From a bacterium (GTDB lineage Bacteria > Bacillota > Bacilli > Lactobacillales > Streptococcaceae), in contig CAJNDD010000014.1 in assembly GCA_905221435.1 (NCBI GenBank), positions 1 to 43,877 of the forward strand: DNA of 43,877 nucleotides. The letters run 5' to 3'. Positions 1 to 9,500 of the stretch are shown here, piece after piece. Position 1 is the stretch's first letter, and each line of letters opens with the position of its first letter. The position numbers and the translations under genes were made by a program. The notes beneath the pieces were generated by a model. It did no database searches. It was given only the letters and a program-made list of their open reading frames with translations, and was not told where the DNA came from.

Positions 1-27
1 GTGTCTTAACCCCTTGACCAACGGACC
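1..27 (-). tRNA. tRNA-Glu, 5' part only (runs off the window)
   Basis: The minus strand here starts a tRNA at base 27 and leaves the window after the D arm. Its 27 bases are identical to the first 27 bases of the complete tRNA-Glu (anticodon TTC) at 20241-20312, so the identity is inferred from that copy. It lies 74 bases downstream of comX and has its own promoter. In S. pneumoniae a tRNA-Glu at this position precedes an rRNA operon; whether that holds here cannot be seen. Confidence 0.85.
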
Positions 28-48
28 TTGAGCTTTTCAACTCTTTCT

Positions 49-76
49 ATTATACCTACTTTTTACACTTTGTCAA
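49..76 (-). promoter_or_regulatory. Strong promoter for tRNA-Glu (and probably a stable-RNA operon)
   Basis: On the minus strand a perfect TTGACA (71-76) is followed after 16 bases by a perfect TATAAT (49-54). Transcription would start about 15 bases before the mature tRNA 5' end. Consensus hexamers fit a stable-RNA promoter. There is no obvious terminator between comX and this promoter, so comX transcripts may run into the tRNA. Confidence 0.8.
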
Positions 77-101
77 GGACTTTTTTTGACTATTTTCAGT
101 T

Positions 102-575
102 TTACCTAAAATCACTGAATACGATGCTTAATTCTCTCAGAAGGGACTTTCTACCTTTGAAACATTCTCCTCCCATCAGACGATCAAGTTGTTCTTGTTT
201 TTCTTTAACCTGACTTGCTCTGTAATTCTTTAGAAGCTCATGAAAGAGATAATAATCATCCAGTCTGAGTCCTTTTTCTCCTAGGCGATGACTGATTTCG
301 TTTACCTCTTCATAAGATTCTTTATCGAAACGGCGCTTGTGACTTTCCTGTTTACGGATGTAGTCTAGGATGCGATTGCGGAATTTGGTTTTAAAGCAGA
401 CATATAGTCGGCGACGTTCACCAACTAGTAACTCTGGATGGTGACTGACCAGCTCATACAGGCACATCATCCCCTCCTGCTCCCAGTCCTCTTTCTCCCA
501 CAGATGCAAATGGTATTCTTTGCGGCACTTGTTTACAATCCCTTTGCTTTCTTCGTATAGTTCTTTCAGATTCAT
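102..575 (-). CDS. comX: Competence-specific alternative sigma factor ComX (SigX)
   Basis: A 157-residue protein matching the streptococcal ComX/SigX family (about 159 residues in S. pneumoniae). The conserved block around residues 60-80 (FKTKFRNRILDYIRKQES) corresponds to sigma region 2 and is followed by a basic stretch and the conserved LDDYYLFHE segment near residues 105-113. ComX directs RNA polymerase to the late competence (DNA uptake and recombination) genes and is normally switched on by phosphorylated ComE. The ATG follows an AAAGGAG ribosome site. Upstream lie ComE-type repeats and a palindrome over the presumed -10. The N-terminus and the C-terminal tail differ from the pneumococcal protein as I recall it, pointing to a commensal mitis-group species. 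It stands between ftsH (with its own terminator) and tRNA-Glu, the usual position of a comX copy. Confidence 0.93.
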   Translation of the reverse strand: MNLKELYEESKGIVNKCRKEYHLHLWEKEDWEQEGMMCLYELVSHHPELLVGERRRLYVCFKTKFRNRILDYIRKQESHKRRFDKESYEEVNEISHRLGEKGLRLDDYYLFHELLKNYRASQVKEKQEQLDRLMGGECFKGRKSLLRELSIVFSDFR

Positions 576-585
576 AGGCCTCTCC

Positions 586-616
586 TTTCTGCATTTAGTT
601 TAACAAAATGCAGAAA
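586..616 (-). promoter_or_regulatory. Perfect 11-bp inverted repeat around the presumed comX -10
   Basis: Arms at 586-596 and 606-616 are perfect reverse complements, separated by 9 bases. The minus-strand spacer holds TAAACT (602-597), which sits 32 bases after the second ComE-type repeat; the comC promoter has 31 bases between the same elements. The proximal arm ends inside the AAAGGAG ribosome site. It could act as an operator over the -10, or as an RNA hairpin next to the Shine-Dalgarno in any transcript reading in from ftsH. The structure is seen directly; the role is inferred. Confidence 0.6.
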
Positions 617-634
617 ACTTTTGATCCTCTTCTC

Positions 635-664
635 CTCTTCTGTACTTCTCGCTACCTCAACTGC
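635..664 (-). promoter_or_regulatory. ComE-type direct repeats upstream of comX
   Basis: On the minus strand GCAGTTGAG (664-656) is followed after exactly 12 bases by ACAGAAGAG (643-635). ComE of S. pneumoniae binds two 9-bp imperfect repeats 12 bp apart resembling aCAnTTcaG / aCAgTTgaG. The distal repeat fits well; the proximal one keeps only the outer positions. The distance to the putative -10 agrees with the comC promoter. Confidence 0.7.
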
Positions 665-668
665 ACAC

Positions 669-691
669 AAAAAGAGAGGCACTGCCTCTCT
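669..691 (-). terminator. Rho-independent terminator after ftsH
   Basis: On the minus strand a perfect 8-bp stem (AGAGAGGC / GCCTCTCT, 3-base loop) is followed by five T. It lies 4 bases after the ftsH stop and just before the ComE-type repeats of comX, insulating comX from the housekeeping operon. Confidence 0.85.
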
Positions 692-695
692 GCGG

Positions 696-2654
696 TTATT
701 TTTCCTCACTCATTTTTGATTTTACTTCATCATAAGATAGGGCATGAGATTCCTCTTCTACTGTCTCAGGCATTTTTCCTGTTTCGTAAAGAGATTTAAT
801 CTGTGTACTATCCAATGTTTCGTATTTCAACAATGCCTCTGCAATCAGTTTGTGGGTTTCACGATTTGATTGAATAATCTCAGCTGCTTTATTTCGTGCT
901 TCATTCAATAATGAACGAACTTCCTCATCAATATCATAGGCTGTTTGTTCTGAAATTGATTTTTGAGGACTTTGTGCACCAAACATAGCATGATTACCTT
1001 CGTATTGAACTGGGCCAAGTTTTTCACTCATACCGTATTCAGTGACCATTGCACGCGCCATCTGTGTAGCTTGTTCAAAGTCATTTGAAGCTCCTGTCGT
1101 TTGGACATTAAAGATAATCTCTTCAGCTACACGACCACCCATCAAACCTGCCAATTGCTCTTTCATATCTTCTTTAGAAAGAAGCATTTGATCCTCTTTA
1201 GGAAGCGCAATCATGTATCCGCCTGCACGTCCACGTGGTACAATGGTAACTTTATGAACAACACGAGCATTTGACAAGACTAAACCAACAATGGTATGTC
1301 CAGCCTCATGGTAGGCAACCAATTCACGTTCTCTTTGTGATACTGTTTTATCTTTCTTAGATGGACCAGCAATCACTCTGTCCTCTGCCTCATCAATATC
1401 TGAAGCATCAATGACTGATTTATTGCGACGGGCTGCAACCAAGGCTGCCTCGTTTAGAACATTTTCCAAGTCAGCTCCCACAAAACCTGGGGTTTGTTGG
1501 GCAACTAGTTTCAAATCAACATCGTCTGCTAGAGGTTTGTTTTTAGCGTGAACTTTCAAAATTGCTTCACGACCTTTAACATCAGGGCGACCAACCAAGA
1601 CTTTTCTATCGAAACGTCCTGGACGGAGAAGAGCTGGATCTAGAACATCTGAACGGTTCGTTGCAGCGATAACGATGATTCCTTCATTGCCCTCAAAACC
1701 ATCCATCTCAATCAAGAGTTGGTTCAAGGTTTGTTCACGTTCATCATTTCCTCCACCAAGACCAACACCACGTTGGCGACCAACAGCATCAATTTCATCG
1801 ATAAAGATAATGGCTGGTGCTGCTTTTTTTGCATCCTCAAAAAGAGAACGAACGCGACTTGCACCAACTCCGACAAACATTTCTACAAAGTCAGAACCTG
1901 AGATACTAAAGAATGGAACTCCTGCTTCCCCAGCAACTGCCTTAGCAAGTAATGTCTTACCTGTCCCCGGAGGCCCCTCTAAAAGAACACCCGCAGGAAT
2001 ACGCGCACCAAGTTTTGTAAATTTTTTTGGATCTTTTAAGAATTCAACAACCTCAACTAATTCTTGTTTTTCTTCCTCAGCACCTGCAACATCCGAGAAA
2101 CGTACCTTGATATCTTCTTTGTTAGCAGCCTTAGCCTTACTACGTCCAAAACTCATTGGATTTCGACTATTATTTCCTCCCATATTTCCCATCATAGAGA
2201 ATAGGAAGAAGAAGAGAATAGCAAATGGTACAACAGAAACAAGGATATTGATCCACATACCGCTTGAACTCTCATGTTTGACTGTTACTTCTGCCTGATG
2301 TTTAGAAGCAAGTTTTTGTAATTCTGCAACTGTTGAATCCGACGGAAGAATAGTACTTGAGAATCTTTCTACTGTTGTAGCAGTAGGAGTGAAAAATTGA
2401 ATCCCTGTTTCTTCTTTACTAGTCTTAGGATTTTTATAAACACCAGACACCTCTATGATGCTACCATTTGGCTGATAGGTTAATTCTTTTACATTGTCTG
2501 CTGTAATTTCTTTTACCAATTCTGTATAGTTAATTTTTTCACTTTTCCCAGCAGCATTTCCAGAGTAAAAATACTGGAACCCTGTCACAAGGAAGAAGAT
2601 AATTAACAAATATAGAAATGGATTTCTAACTAAACCATTATTTTGTTTTTTCAT
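696..2654 (-). CDS. ftsH: ATP-dependent zinc metalloprotease FtsH
   Basis: A membrane-anchored AAA+ protease of 652 residues, the usual length for streptococci, that degrades misassembled membrane proteins and selected soluble regulators. Transmembrane segments at about residues 12-31 and 133-155 bracket an extracytoplasmic domain. The AAA module carries Walker A GPPGTGKT (227-234), Walker B with Asp286-Glu287, and the second region of homology near 331-350. The zinc site HEAGH is at 449-453. It is the last gene of the minus-strand operon, 15 bases after hpt, and is followed by a clear terminator. Essential or near-essential in many streptococci and unrelated in function to comX next door. 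Confidence 0.98.
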   Translation of the reverse strand: MKKQNNGLVRNPFLYLLIIFFLVTGFQYFYSGNAAGKSEKINYTELVKEITADNVKELTYQPNGSIIEVSGVYKNPKTSKEETGIQFFTPTATTVERFSSTILPSDSTVAELQKLASKHQAEVTVKHESSSGMWINILVSVVPFAILFFFLFSMMGNMGGNNSRNPMSFGRSKAKAANKEDIKVRFSDVAGAEEEKQELVEVVEFLKDPKKFTKLGARIPAGVLLEGPPGTGKTLLAKAVAGEAGVPFFSISGSDFVEMFVGVGASRVRSLFEDAKKAAPAIIFIDEIDAVGRQRGVGLGGGNDEREQTLNQLLIEMDGFEGNEGIIVIAATNRSDVLDPALLRPGRFDRKVLVGRPDVKGREAILKVHAKNKPLADDVDLKLVAQQTPGFVGADLENVLNEAALVAARRNKSVIDASDIDEAEDRVIAGPSKKDKTVSQRERELVAYHEAGHTIVGLVLSNARVVHKVTIVPRGRAGGYMIALPKEDQMLLSKEDMKEQLAGLMGGRVAEEIIFNVQTTGASNDFEQATQMARAMVTEYGMSEKLGPVQYEGNHAMFGAQSPQKSISEQTAYDIDEEVRSLLNEARNKAAEIIQSNRETHKLIAEALLKYETLDSTQIKSLYETGKMPETVEEESHALSYDEVKSKMSEEK

Positions 2655-2669
2655 TAAAGAACACTCTTT

Positions 2670-3212
2670 CTAATTTGAATAAACTTCCTCTTTCAACACT
2701 CCAACATAAGGAAGGTTACGATAATTTTCTTTATAGTCCAGACCATAACCTACTACAAACTCATTTGGAATTGTGAAACAAGTATAATCTGCCTCAATTT
2801 CAACAACACGTCCCTCTGGTTTGTCCAACAAAGTCGCAATTTTAACCGAAGCTGCTTCTCTTGCAATAAACATATCTTTCAAATTCTTCAAAGTTTGACC
2901 TGTATCGATGATATCTTCTACAAATAGAATATGTCTTCCCTTGATATCTTGAGTTACGTCTTGCTTGATATTGATCACACCACTACTTGCTGTTCCACCA
3001 TGGTAGCTAGATACCATCATGAAGTCCATCTCAATATGCGTATCAATATGTTTGACCAATTCAGCCATAAAAGGAATCGATCCTTTCAAAATTCCAACAA
3101 GAATTGGATTTTTCCCCTCATATTCTTTTGTTAGTTGCGCACCTAGCTTTTTAGCTGCTTCTGTAATCTCATCATGTGAAACGAGGATTTTTTCAATATC
3201 GTGTTCTAACAT
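2670..3212 (-). CDS. hpt: Hypoxanthine-guanine phosphoribosyltransferase
   Basis: A 180-residue cytosolic enzyme that converts hypoxanthine and guanine plus PRPP to IMP and GMP (purine salvage). The PRPP-binding signature VEDIIDTG lies at residues 98-104, with the acidic pair and the following Thr characteristic of class I phosphoribosyltransferases. Its ATG is only 4 bases after the tilS stop. The tilS-hpt-ftsH order is conserved in many Firmicutes; in Bacillus and Listeria TilS and HprT are reported to interact and to act on ftsH expression, so the linkage may be functional as well as transcriptional. Confidence 0.97.
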   Translation of the reverse strand: MLEHDIEKILVSHDEITEAAKKLGAQLTKEYEGKNPILVGILKGSIPFMAELVKHIDTHIEMDFMMVSSYHGGTASSGVINIKQDVTQDIKGRHILFVEDIIDTGQTLKNLKDMFIAREAASVKIATLLDKPEGRVVEIEADYTCFTIPNEFVVGYGLDYKENYRNLPYVGVLKEEVYSN

Positions 3213-3216
3213 CTTT

Positions 3217-4494
3217 TTACCTATCTATTTTTTCTATATAAAGTACAGTGTTCATTATATCATTTTTCGTGTTTTTACTCAAATCACTGATAGCAATTCC
3301 CAAAATTGAGACAATTTCTCCAAATTGCTCAATAATAGGGGTTGTTTTTCGTTTTTCAATAGGGATTTTCAAATCTATAAATAAACGTCTCAGTTTCTTT
3401 TGGTGACCATTCAGGATAAGAACATCGCCAGATCTTCGACATCTAATATGTACAGATGTTTCCCGTGAAACCGTTACTTTTTGAACAAAATCCCCTTCAA
3501 TAGGAATGCCAAAGGAAAATAAATAGCCCATATATCGAACTTGATTTTGATAGTGTAACACAAGTTCATCTTCCTTTTCATCGGCCTGTGGACTGATTTT
3601 GCAAACTCGAAAATTTTGATACTCTTTTATCAATTCATAGCCATTTTTAAGAGAATGACGATACTGGCTTTTCGTTGTTAAAATCTGTCGAACTTCAGCA
3701 AACTGAGCCTTTGTCAGATTTAAGTCTGGAAATTGATTGAGATAGTTCTGGAGTAAAACCCCTTGAGTTTGTTGAGAGTATGAAAAGAGCTCATTCAAAT
3801 CTTCCACATCAATTTGTTGAGAAAGCTCCGTTATTGCTGCTTGGTAATCTGAAATTTCCCTTCCTAAATCTAAAAGGGCGGATTTAAGACGAGGATTTTC
3901 TTTTTCAAGCTCTGGTAAATACCTATTCCGAATGCGATTGCGAAAATAAGTATTTTCCTGATTTGTTTGATCTTCGAAATAAACAATTGGTGGAAAATCT
4001 TTTTTATGAAAATACAACAAGGGACGGATGATTTCAATTCCATCAACTACTTGACTTTCTTTTATTCCTGTTAAATGACGTAGTCTACTTCCTCGAATCA
4101 AGCGCATCAAAATCGTTTCAATCTGATCATCTGCATGGTGGGCAGTGACCAAGGCAGTCGCTCCAACCTCTTTCATGATTTTTCTAAAAAAATCATAGCG
4201 AAACTCTCGAGCACGAGATTCTGAAAAGTCTCCTGAAAAGCTTGTGATATAAATAGGAAGTCCAGTTGCATCAGCTAACTTCCTTAGTTCATTTTCCTCC
4301 CAGTCAGACTCCCTTCTCTGCTTATGGTTAACATGTGCTAAAATCAGCTCAATTTCCAACTCATTTTGATAAGTAGATAATAGATGAAATAAAAACATTG
4401 AATCCAGTCCACCAGACAGAGCCAGCACAACTTTAGAATGTTTTTTGAAATACTCTTTTTGGAGAAAATGATTTAAAAAATCCTGCTCCCTCAT
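3217..4494 (-). CDS. tilS: tRNA(Ile)-lysidine synthase TilS
   Basis: A 425-residue enzyme that attaches lysine to C34 of the CAU-anticodon isoleucine tRNA, changing both codon reading and charging. The N-type ATP pyrophosphatase P-loop SGGLDS is at residues 27-32, and AHHADDQ and the RIRN segment (near 190) are typical of the family. The C-terminal 100 residues match the extra TilS domain. The start overlaps the end of the upstream gene by 4 bases (ATGA), indicating translational coupling. A parS-like site lies inside the gene at 3458-3471. Length is normal. Confidence 0.95.
   Translation of the reverse strand: MREQDFLNHFLQKEYFKKHSKVVLALSGGLDSMFLFHLLSTYQNELEIELILAHVNHKQRRESDWEENELRKLADATGLPIYITSFSGDFSESRAREFRYDFFRKIMKEVGATALVTAHHADDQIETILMRLIRGSRLRHLTGIKESQVVDGIEIIRPLLYFHKKDFPPIVYFEDQTNQENTYFRNRIRNRYLPELEKENPRLKSALLDLGREISDYQAAITELSQQIDVEDLNELFSYSQQTQGVLLQNYLNQFPDLNLTKAQFAEVRQILTTKSQYRHSLKNGYELIKEYQNFRVCKISPQADEKEDELVLHYQNQVRYMGYLFSFGIPIEGDFVQKVTVSRETSVHIRCRRSGDVLILNGHQKKLRRLFIDLKIPIEKRKTTPIIEQFGEIVSILGIAISDLSKNTKNDIMNTVLYIEKIDR
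3458..3471. promoter_or_regulatory. parS-like site inside tilS (one mismatch)
   Basis: GTTTCCCGTGAAAC differs from the core parS palindrome GTTTCACGTGAAAC at one position. It encodes the tilS residues VSRET, so it must satisfy both constraints. It lies on the opposite side of oriC from the other two parS sites. Confidence 0.6.
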
Positions 4495-5759
4495 TTTAGA
4501 ACCTCATAGACATCCTTGGCTATCTTAGCAATGGTGTCATAATCAGAATTTTTGGTGAAAATAGAGAGAATGAAAGGAGAATCAGTATAAACAATCGCAG
4601 TGTCGTGTTTAAACTCGTCAGCATCTCCGATTTTATGAGCTACCTTAACCGAAACACCTTTTGCGATTCGTTGGTTATCAAAATTCGTTTTGCCTAGAGA
4701 CTCTAAAACAAAACCATTCTGATTATAAATAGCTTCCATGACTTTTCCAGCCATTTTCGAAGAAGTTAATTTATCATTCACATCCCAATCTTCACCCATA
4801 ATAGTGGACATTTTTTCTTTAAAAGCCCCGTCAGATTGATTGGTCACATAGTAACCTAAAATATTATGAGCAACATTGTCAGATTCTTTTGTTACCTTAG
4901 TAATTAACTGTTGAAGACTGTATTCTTTGTTATCTTCTTTTTTAGGTAAGCTACCACTACCTTCTGGTTTATAGGACCCAGGGAAACTATTTACTTCTGG
5001 GATATACTTGAAGCTACTGTCTAGCGTGTATTCCCCTTGATTTATCTTATCTTGAGCGTAATAAAGATAGGCTAGTTTCAAGATGCTAGCTGCATAGAGT
5101 TTGCTGTCTTCATTCACCCCAGCCTCTTTACCTGTACTCAGTTGTTTAACATAAATAGAATAATTTTCGTTCTGATAGTTGCTTGATAAGACTTCTTGAA
5201 CCTTTTGGATGCGATTGTCTTCTTCTGAGACGAACTCTTTTGATACCCACCCAACTTGATTTATATGAAGAAATTCTTGTCCCTCAGCAAAGAGAGTTCT
5301 ATCCACCGTTACAAGTTGATAGGGAGAAAGAGATGAAGAAATTTCTTTCACATCATAGGGGCTGTTATAGATAACAAACCCCGGCTCCAACCATACCTGT
5401 CTATTTTGAGTTTGAACTTGACTTTGATCATAGACCAAACGCTTATCTGCAAGGATAAACTGGTGATTATCTAATTTAAAAACAGGAACACCTTGTCTAT
5501 TCAAACGCCATTCTACGATTTTAAAGGTGGTTCCAGGAGTTAATTTACCAGACTCCTTAACAAGATCCTCATTAGCATAGACAGCCGTTTCTCCGTATAC
5601 CATTGGGAATTCCAGTGTTTCTTTATAATAGAACCCATAGTCAGACTCGGTTAGGTAATAAATTTCTTGCGAAGAGTAAGGAAGCTGTTTTTCTGTGCTA
5701 ACTACTCTTGAGGTTATGATAAAAGCAGGTAGCAATAAAACTACTAAGAACTTACGCAT
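4491..5759 (-). CDS. Secreted or anchored serine hydrolase, class A beta-lactamase-like
   Basis: A 422-residue protein with an N-terminal signal sequence or anchor (residues 1-20). The C-terminal half has the class A beta-lactamase / PBP-like signatures: Ser225-Ile-Leu-Lys228 (SxxK), Ser293-Asp-Asn295 (SDN) and Lys376-Ile-Gly378 (KTG-like). Residues about 30-180 form a region that I read as SH3-like or cell-wall-associated but cannot assign. It corresponds to the gene between divIC and tilS in S. pneumoniae (SP_0010). Substrate unknown: it may act on peptidoglycan peptides or be a non-hydrolytic relative, and resistance should not be inferred. It overlaps the upstream small gene by 8 bases and tilS by 4, so it is firmly within the operon. 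Confidence 0.85.
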   Translation of the reverse strand: MRKFLVVLLLPAFIITSRVVSTEKQLPYSSQEIYYLTESDYGFYYKETLEFPMVYGETAVYANEDLVKESGKLTPGTTFKIVEWRLNRQGVPVFKLDNHQFILADKRLVYDQSQVQTQNRQVWLEPGFVIYNSPYDVKEISSSLSPYQLVTVDRTLFAEGQEFLHINQVGWVSKEFVSEEDNRIQKVQEVLSSNYQNENYSIYVKQLSTGKEAGVNEDSKLYAASILKLAYLYYAQDKINQGEYTLDSSFKYIPEVNSFPGSYKPEGSGSLPKKEDNKEYSLQQLITKVTKESDNVAHNILGYYVTNQSDGAFKEKMSTIMGEDWDVNDKLTSSKMAGKVMEAIYNQNGFVLESLGKTNFDNQRIAKGVSVKVAHKIGDADEFKHDTAIVYTDSPFILSIFTKNSDYDTIAKIAKDVYEVLK

Positions 5760-5874
5760 TCTTCTCTTCCCTTTCTTCTTGTAATCGTAATAAATGATTT
5801 TTGGCTGCTAATTCTTCTAATTTTTCATCTGATAAACTTAAAAACTGCTCAACAACTTCTAATAAATTTTCCAT
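5752..5874 (-). CDS. Small conserved protein (40 residues) of the divIC operon
   Basis: The reading frame is open further upstream, but the ATG at 5874 is chosen because it gives a 40-residue protein like the one annotated at this place in S. pneumoniae (SP_0009), while earlier starts would lie deep inside divIC. The protein starts MENLLEVVEQF and is strongly charged, with predicted helix throughout (EKLEELAAKNHLLRLQ). It starts 4 bases after the divIC stop and overlaps the next gene by 8 bases. Function unknown; the length and helical content would fit a small partner of DivIC or of the hydrolase, but that is speculation. Confidence 0.75.
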   Translation of the reverse strand: MENLLEVVEQFLSLSDEKLEELAAKNHLLRLQEEREEKNA

Positions 5875-5878
5875 GACA

Positions 5879-6247
5879 TTACCTCGGAAGCAAATCAGGA
5901 ATTGTATAAATCGCTTCTCGTTTCTTTGAGTAATAGTACTTGGCGCGTGCATATTTTGCTACATAGTCTTCATCTTTTAACTTTGCAGCAAAAGCAGATT
6001 CCTTATCCTTTTCGTCACTAAGAGTTTGGTACTGCTCTTTCAACTCTGTCAATTGCTGGCGGCGTTGCAGTAACTGATCATAGCTTTGAGCCAAGTTATA
6101 AGTTGGTAAAATAAACAACAAAATCATCAAAATAAGGACCCAACCCATAAAACGATTTCGTTTTTGTCTTTCCTTCATCAGGTAACGACGACGTTGATGT
6201 TCATTTTGAATAAAAGAATTATTCATCTGTACAATATTTTTAGACAT
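5879..6247 (-). CDS. divIC: Cell division protein DivIC (FtsB-like)
   Basis: A 122-residue bitopic membrane protein with a basic cytoplasmic N-terminus ([14 protein letters not shown]), one transmembrane helix around residues 33-50 ([14 protein letters not shown]), and an extracytoplasmic coiled coil (about 55-90). This is the DivIC/FtsB architecture; the protein forms the FtsQ-FtsL-FtsB (DivIB-FtsL-DivIC) complex that activates septal wall synthesis. It overlaps the end of rqcP by 8 bases, the same pairing (yabO-divIC) seen in Bacillus. Confidence 0.92.
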   Translation of the reverse strand: MSKNIVQMNNSFIQNEHQRRRYLMKERQKRNRFMGWVLILMILLFILPTYNLAQSYDQLLQRRQQLTELKEQYQTLSDEKDKESAFAAKLKDEDYVAKYARAKYYYSKKREAIYTIPDLLPR

Positions 6248-6506
6248 TTTCTTCTACCCGTGTTTCACTGAGAATTTCATACATGCCTGCTGCATCTTCT
6301 TTTTTTGTACTATCTTTCATCTCTAGTACTTTAACAAGCAACAACTTATTTCCAAAGCGAATTTCAACTTGGTCATCAACTTTCAAATCCGTTGAACTTT
6401 TGGCCAAAATTCCATTCACCTTGATTCTACCTTTATCTGCTACTTCTTTTGCGACTGTGCGGCGCTTAATAATTCGTGATACTTTTAAATACTTGTCTAA
6501 TCTCAT
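6240..6506 (-). CDS. rqcP: S4-domain ribosome quality-control factor RqcP (YabO family)
   Basis: An 88-residue RNA-binding protein, essentially one S4 domain ([16 protein letters not shown] at the start, then a beta portion with IKVNG). The Bacillus orthologue YabO was renamed RqcP because it helps RqcH add C-terminal alanine tails to peptides stalled on 50S subunits; it is also close to Hsp15. Its place between mfd and divIC is the conserved Firmicute location. It starts 57 bases after the mfd stop. Confidence is high for the family and moderate for the exact role. Confidence 0.88.
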   Translation of the reverse strand: MRLDKYLKVSRIIKRRTVAKEVADKGRIKVNGILAKSSTDLKVDDQVEIRFGNKLLLVKVLEMKDSTKKEDAAGMYEILSETRVEENV

Positions 6507-6563
6507 TTTTATTACCTCAAATTATTATTGTACCATTTTTATCCTTTTTATAGAAGAAAAATG

Positions 6564-9500
6564 TTAAATGGGATTTGCTTCCTTTGATTCTTTTATCTCT
6601 AATAAGCTTTCTCCAAAAATCAGCAAACCTTCTAAAATTTCATAATCCTTCTTGTTTCGGACATCAAATACAACTTCCATTAATCCCTTATTCTCAGCTA
6701 TGGCTGCTTTTAAGTTCGTTGCGGATAAAGCTTTAAAATAATCTTGAGTCAAGAATAGTCGTTGAGTGACTTTTTCAAATTGAACTGTAATCTTGTTATC
6801 TTTTCTTTCCACACGTTCTACAAAGACCTTGTCCAAATATGACTTAACCAAACCAATCTCTAAAAGGTAGGCTACTACATCTGGGTATTCTCCAAAACGA
6901 TCCATCAATTCTTCTTGTAGTTCTTCATAGTTGACACGATTGTCAATTTGACGAATTTTCTTGTAAATTTCAATCTTATGTCGTTGATCAGAAATATAAG
7001 TGTTAGGAAGATAGGCATCAATTTGTAAAATCAACTCAGAATTTCCTTTGGTTCTTTTATCCCCGTTGCCGTTACGTTTAGCAATAGCTTCCTCTAGTAA
7101 CTGCGAATACAATTCAAAACCAACAGAATCAATGAAACCAGACTGGGACTTTCCTAGGAGATTTCCTGCTCCACGAATCGAAAGGTCTCGCATCGCAATC
7201 TTAAATCCTGAGCCCAATTCTGTAAATCCTTTGATTGCTTCTAATCTCTTCTCAGATACTTCACTGATTGATTTTTCTGGGCGATACATAAGATAAGCAT
7301 AGGCAATGCGATTACTACGACCAACTCTTCCTCTTAATTGATACAAGGTTGACAAGCCCATATGGTCTGCATTTTCAATAAATAAGGTATTGGCATTCGG
7401 AATGTCAACTCCTGTCTCAATAATGGTAGTTGTTACCAAAATATCATATTGTCCTTCAATAAAATCCAGTAGAGTATTTTCTAACTGAATTTCACTCATT
7501 TGCCCATGAACATACCCAATTGAAGCCTCTGGAATCAACTCCTGTAATTCTGAAACCTTCTGGTCAATCGTGTCAACTTTATTGTAAAGATAGTAAACTT
7601 GACCTCCACGCTCTATCTCACGCAAGACAGCATCACGAATTACACTATCATTTTTTTCCAAAACATAGGTTTGAACAGGATAGCGATTGGTTGGAGGAGT
7701 TTCAATAACAGACAAATCTCGGATTCCCAGCATAGACATATGAAGGGTACGAGGGATTGGCGTAGCTGTCAAGGTTAGGACATCCACTTGTTTCTTTAAC
7801 TCTTTCAAAGTTTCCTTATGCTTGACACCAAATCGTTGTTCTTCATCAATAATCATCAATCCCAAATCTGAAAACACAACATCTTTTGACAAAACACGAT
7901 GCGTTCCAATCAAAATATCGACTTGACCATTCTTTAGTTTTTCAAGTGTTTCTGCCTGCTCTTTTTTACTTCTAAAGCGACTCAACACATCAATATTAAC
8001 AGCAAAATTTTGGAATCGTTCCTTAAAATTCGTATAGTGTTGTTGTGCTAAAACCGTCGTCGGAACTAGAACGACAACCTGTTTGTGATCATTGACCGCC
8101 TTAAAGGCTGCGCGCATTGCAACTTCAGTCTTTCCAAAACCAACATCCCCAACTAAAAGTCGATCCATGGGATGAGAATCCTGCATATCTCTCTTGATTT
8201 CCTCAATACTACGAAGTTGATCATCCGTTTCAACATAAGGAAAAGCATCATCAAAAGCATGTTGATCTTCATCATCAGCTGAGAAAGCAAAACCCTTCAA
8301 CTGACTACGCTCAGAATACAATTTGATTAAATCGTCAGCTATATCCTCTACCTGGCTCTTAACTTTTTGCTTGGCTTTTTTAAAATGACCATCATTTAAT
8401 TTATTAAGTTTTGGGGGTTTCCCATCACTTGAAACATATTTAGACAGTAACTGAATCTGCTCTACTGGGATGGAGATTTGATCCCCATTTTGATACTGTA
8501 CACTGACATAATCACGGTGAATCCCTTTGATTTCAATTGTTTCAATTCCTAGATATTGACCAATTCCATGGATATGGTGAACAACGTAGTCCCCTTTTTC
8601 AAGTTCATTATAATCTTTTAATCGCTCTGCGTTTGAAGCATGTTGTCTTCTAAAACGACGTTTTAATTTCTTTTGAAAAATCTCATGTTCAGTAATCAAC
8701 AGAATTTTTTCATCTACAAAATGAAAACCATGTCTTAGATTACCCTCAATCAAGTTTACAGATTCTTTACAGATACTTGACTTATCTCTGGAATCCAATT
8801 TAATCTGATATTCCTCTAAAACATCCTCCAGTGTTTTACTTCCCATTGAATTGCTAGACTGCAGAACAATGGTGTAATCCATTTTTTTATATCGCTCAAT
8901 TTCTTCTTTAAGAAAAGAAAATTGATTGAAAAATTCCTGCATAGGATATTGATTAAATTGATAAATGTGATCAAACTTGAGATTTCCTAAACCCTTTTGA
9001 AGATTAGAGAAAAAGGTCACTGGACTTTGTTTTTTATAGATTTGCTCTGTATCTGCAAAATACTTCATCTCAGAAAATGCTTTACTATTCTGTAACTCTT
9101 CTGTAAAGTATTGCGCTAATTCTCTTTCAAAGGCTTCATACTGATTCATTAATTTTTGATAGTCATCAAAGAATACTGGCGTATCTTTTTCAATATAATC
9201 AAAGACAGTCCATGTTTTATCATAACATAAGGACAAAAACTTTCGACTATCTGAATGTGTTTGTCTTTGATGAAAACTTGACAAAATTTCTTCTAGATAG
9301 GATTTCAAAATCGGCGATAGAGTCTTCGAAATTTGCTTTTCTAAAGCTGACTGTCCTCGTTGATAATCCTTTTCTCTCAAAAGCAGATCACTAGCTGGAA
9401 AAATAGTGAGTTCTGTTTGATTTTCTTTTGATAATTGTGTTTCTACTTCAAAAGTTCGGATTCCATCTACTTCATCACCAAAAAACTCGATTCGGAAAGG

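Noticed and set aside
541..575. ComX-recognised TACGAATA box near the start of comX and in ftsH
   Set aside because: Only partial matches (TACGAA followed by other bases) inside coding sequence, not at promoter positions.
1675..2298. Long plus-strand open frame opposite ftsH, and similar frames opposite mfd, rpsB and the ABC-F gene
   Set aside because: They mirror well-conserved genes, lack ribosome sites and have shadow-type amino acid composition.
4491..5759. Acquired beta-lactamase
   Set aside because: Normal composition, conserved operon position and long N-terminal region; better read as a core envelope protein.
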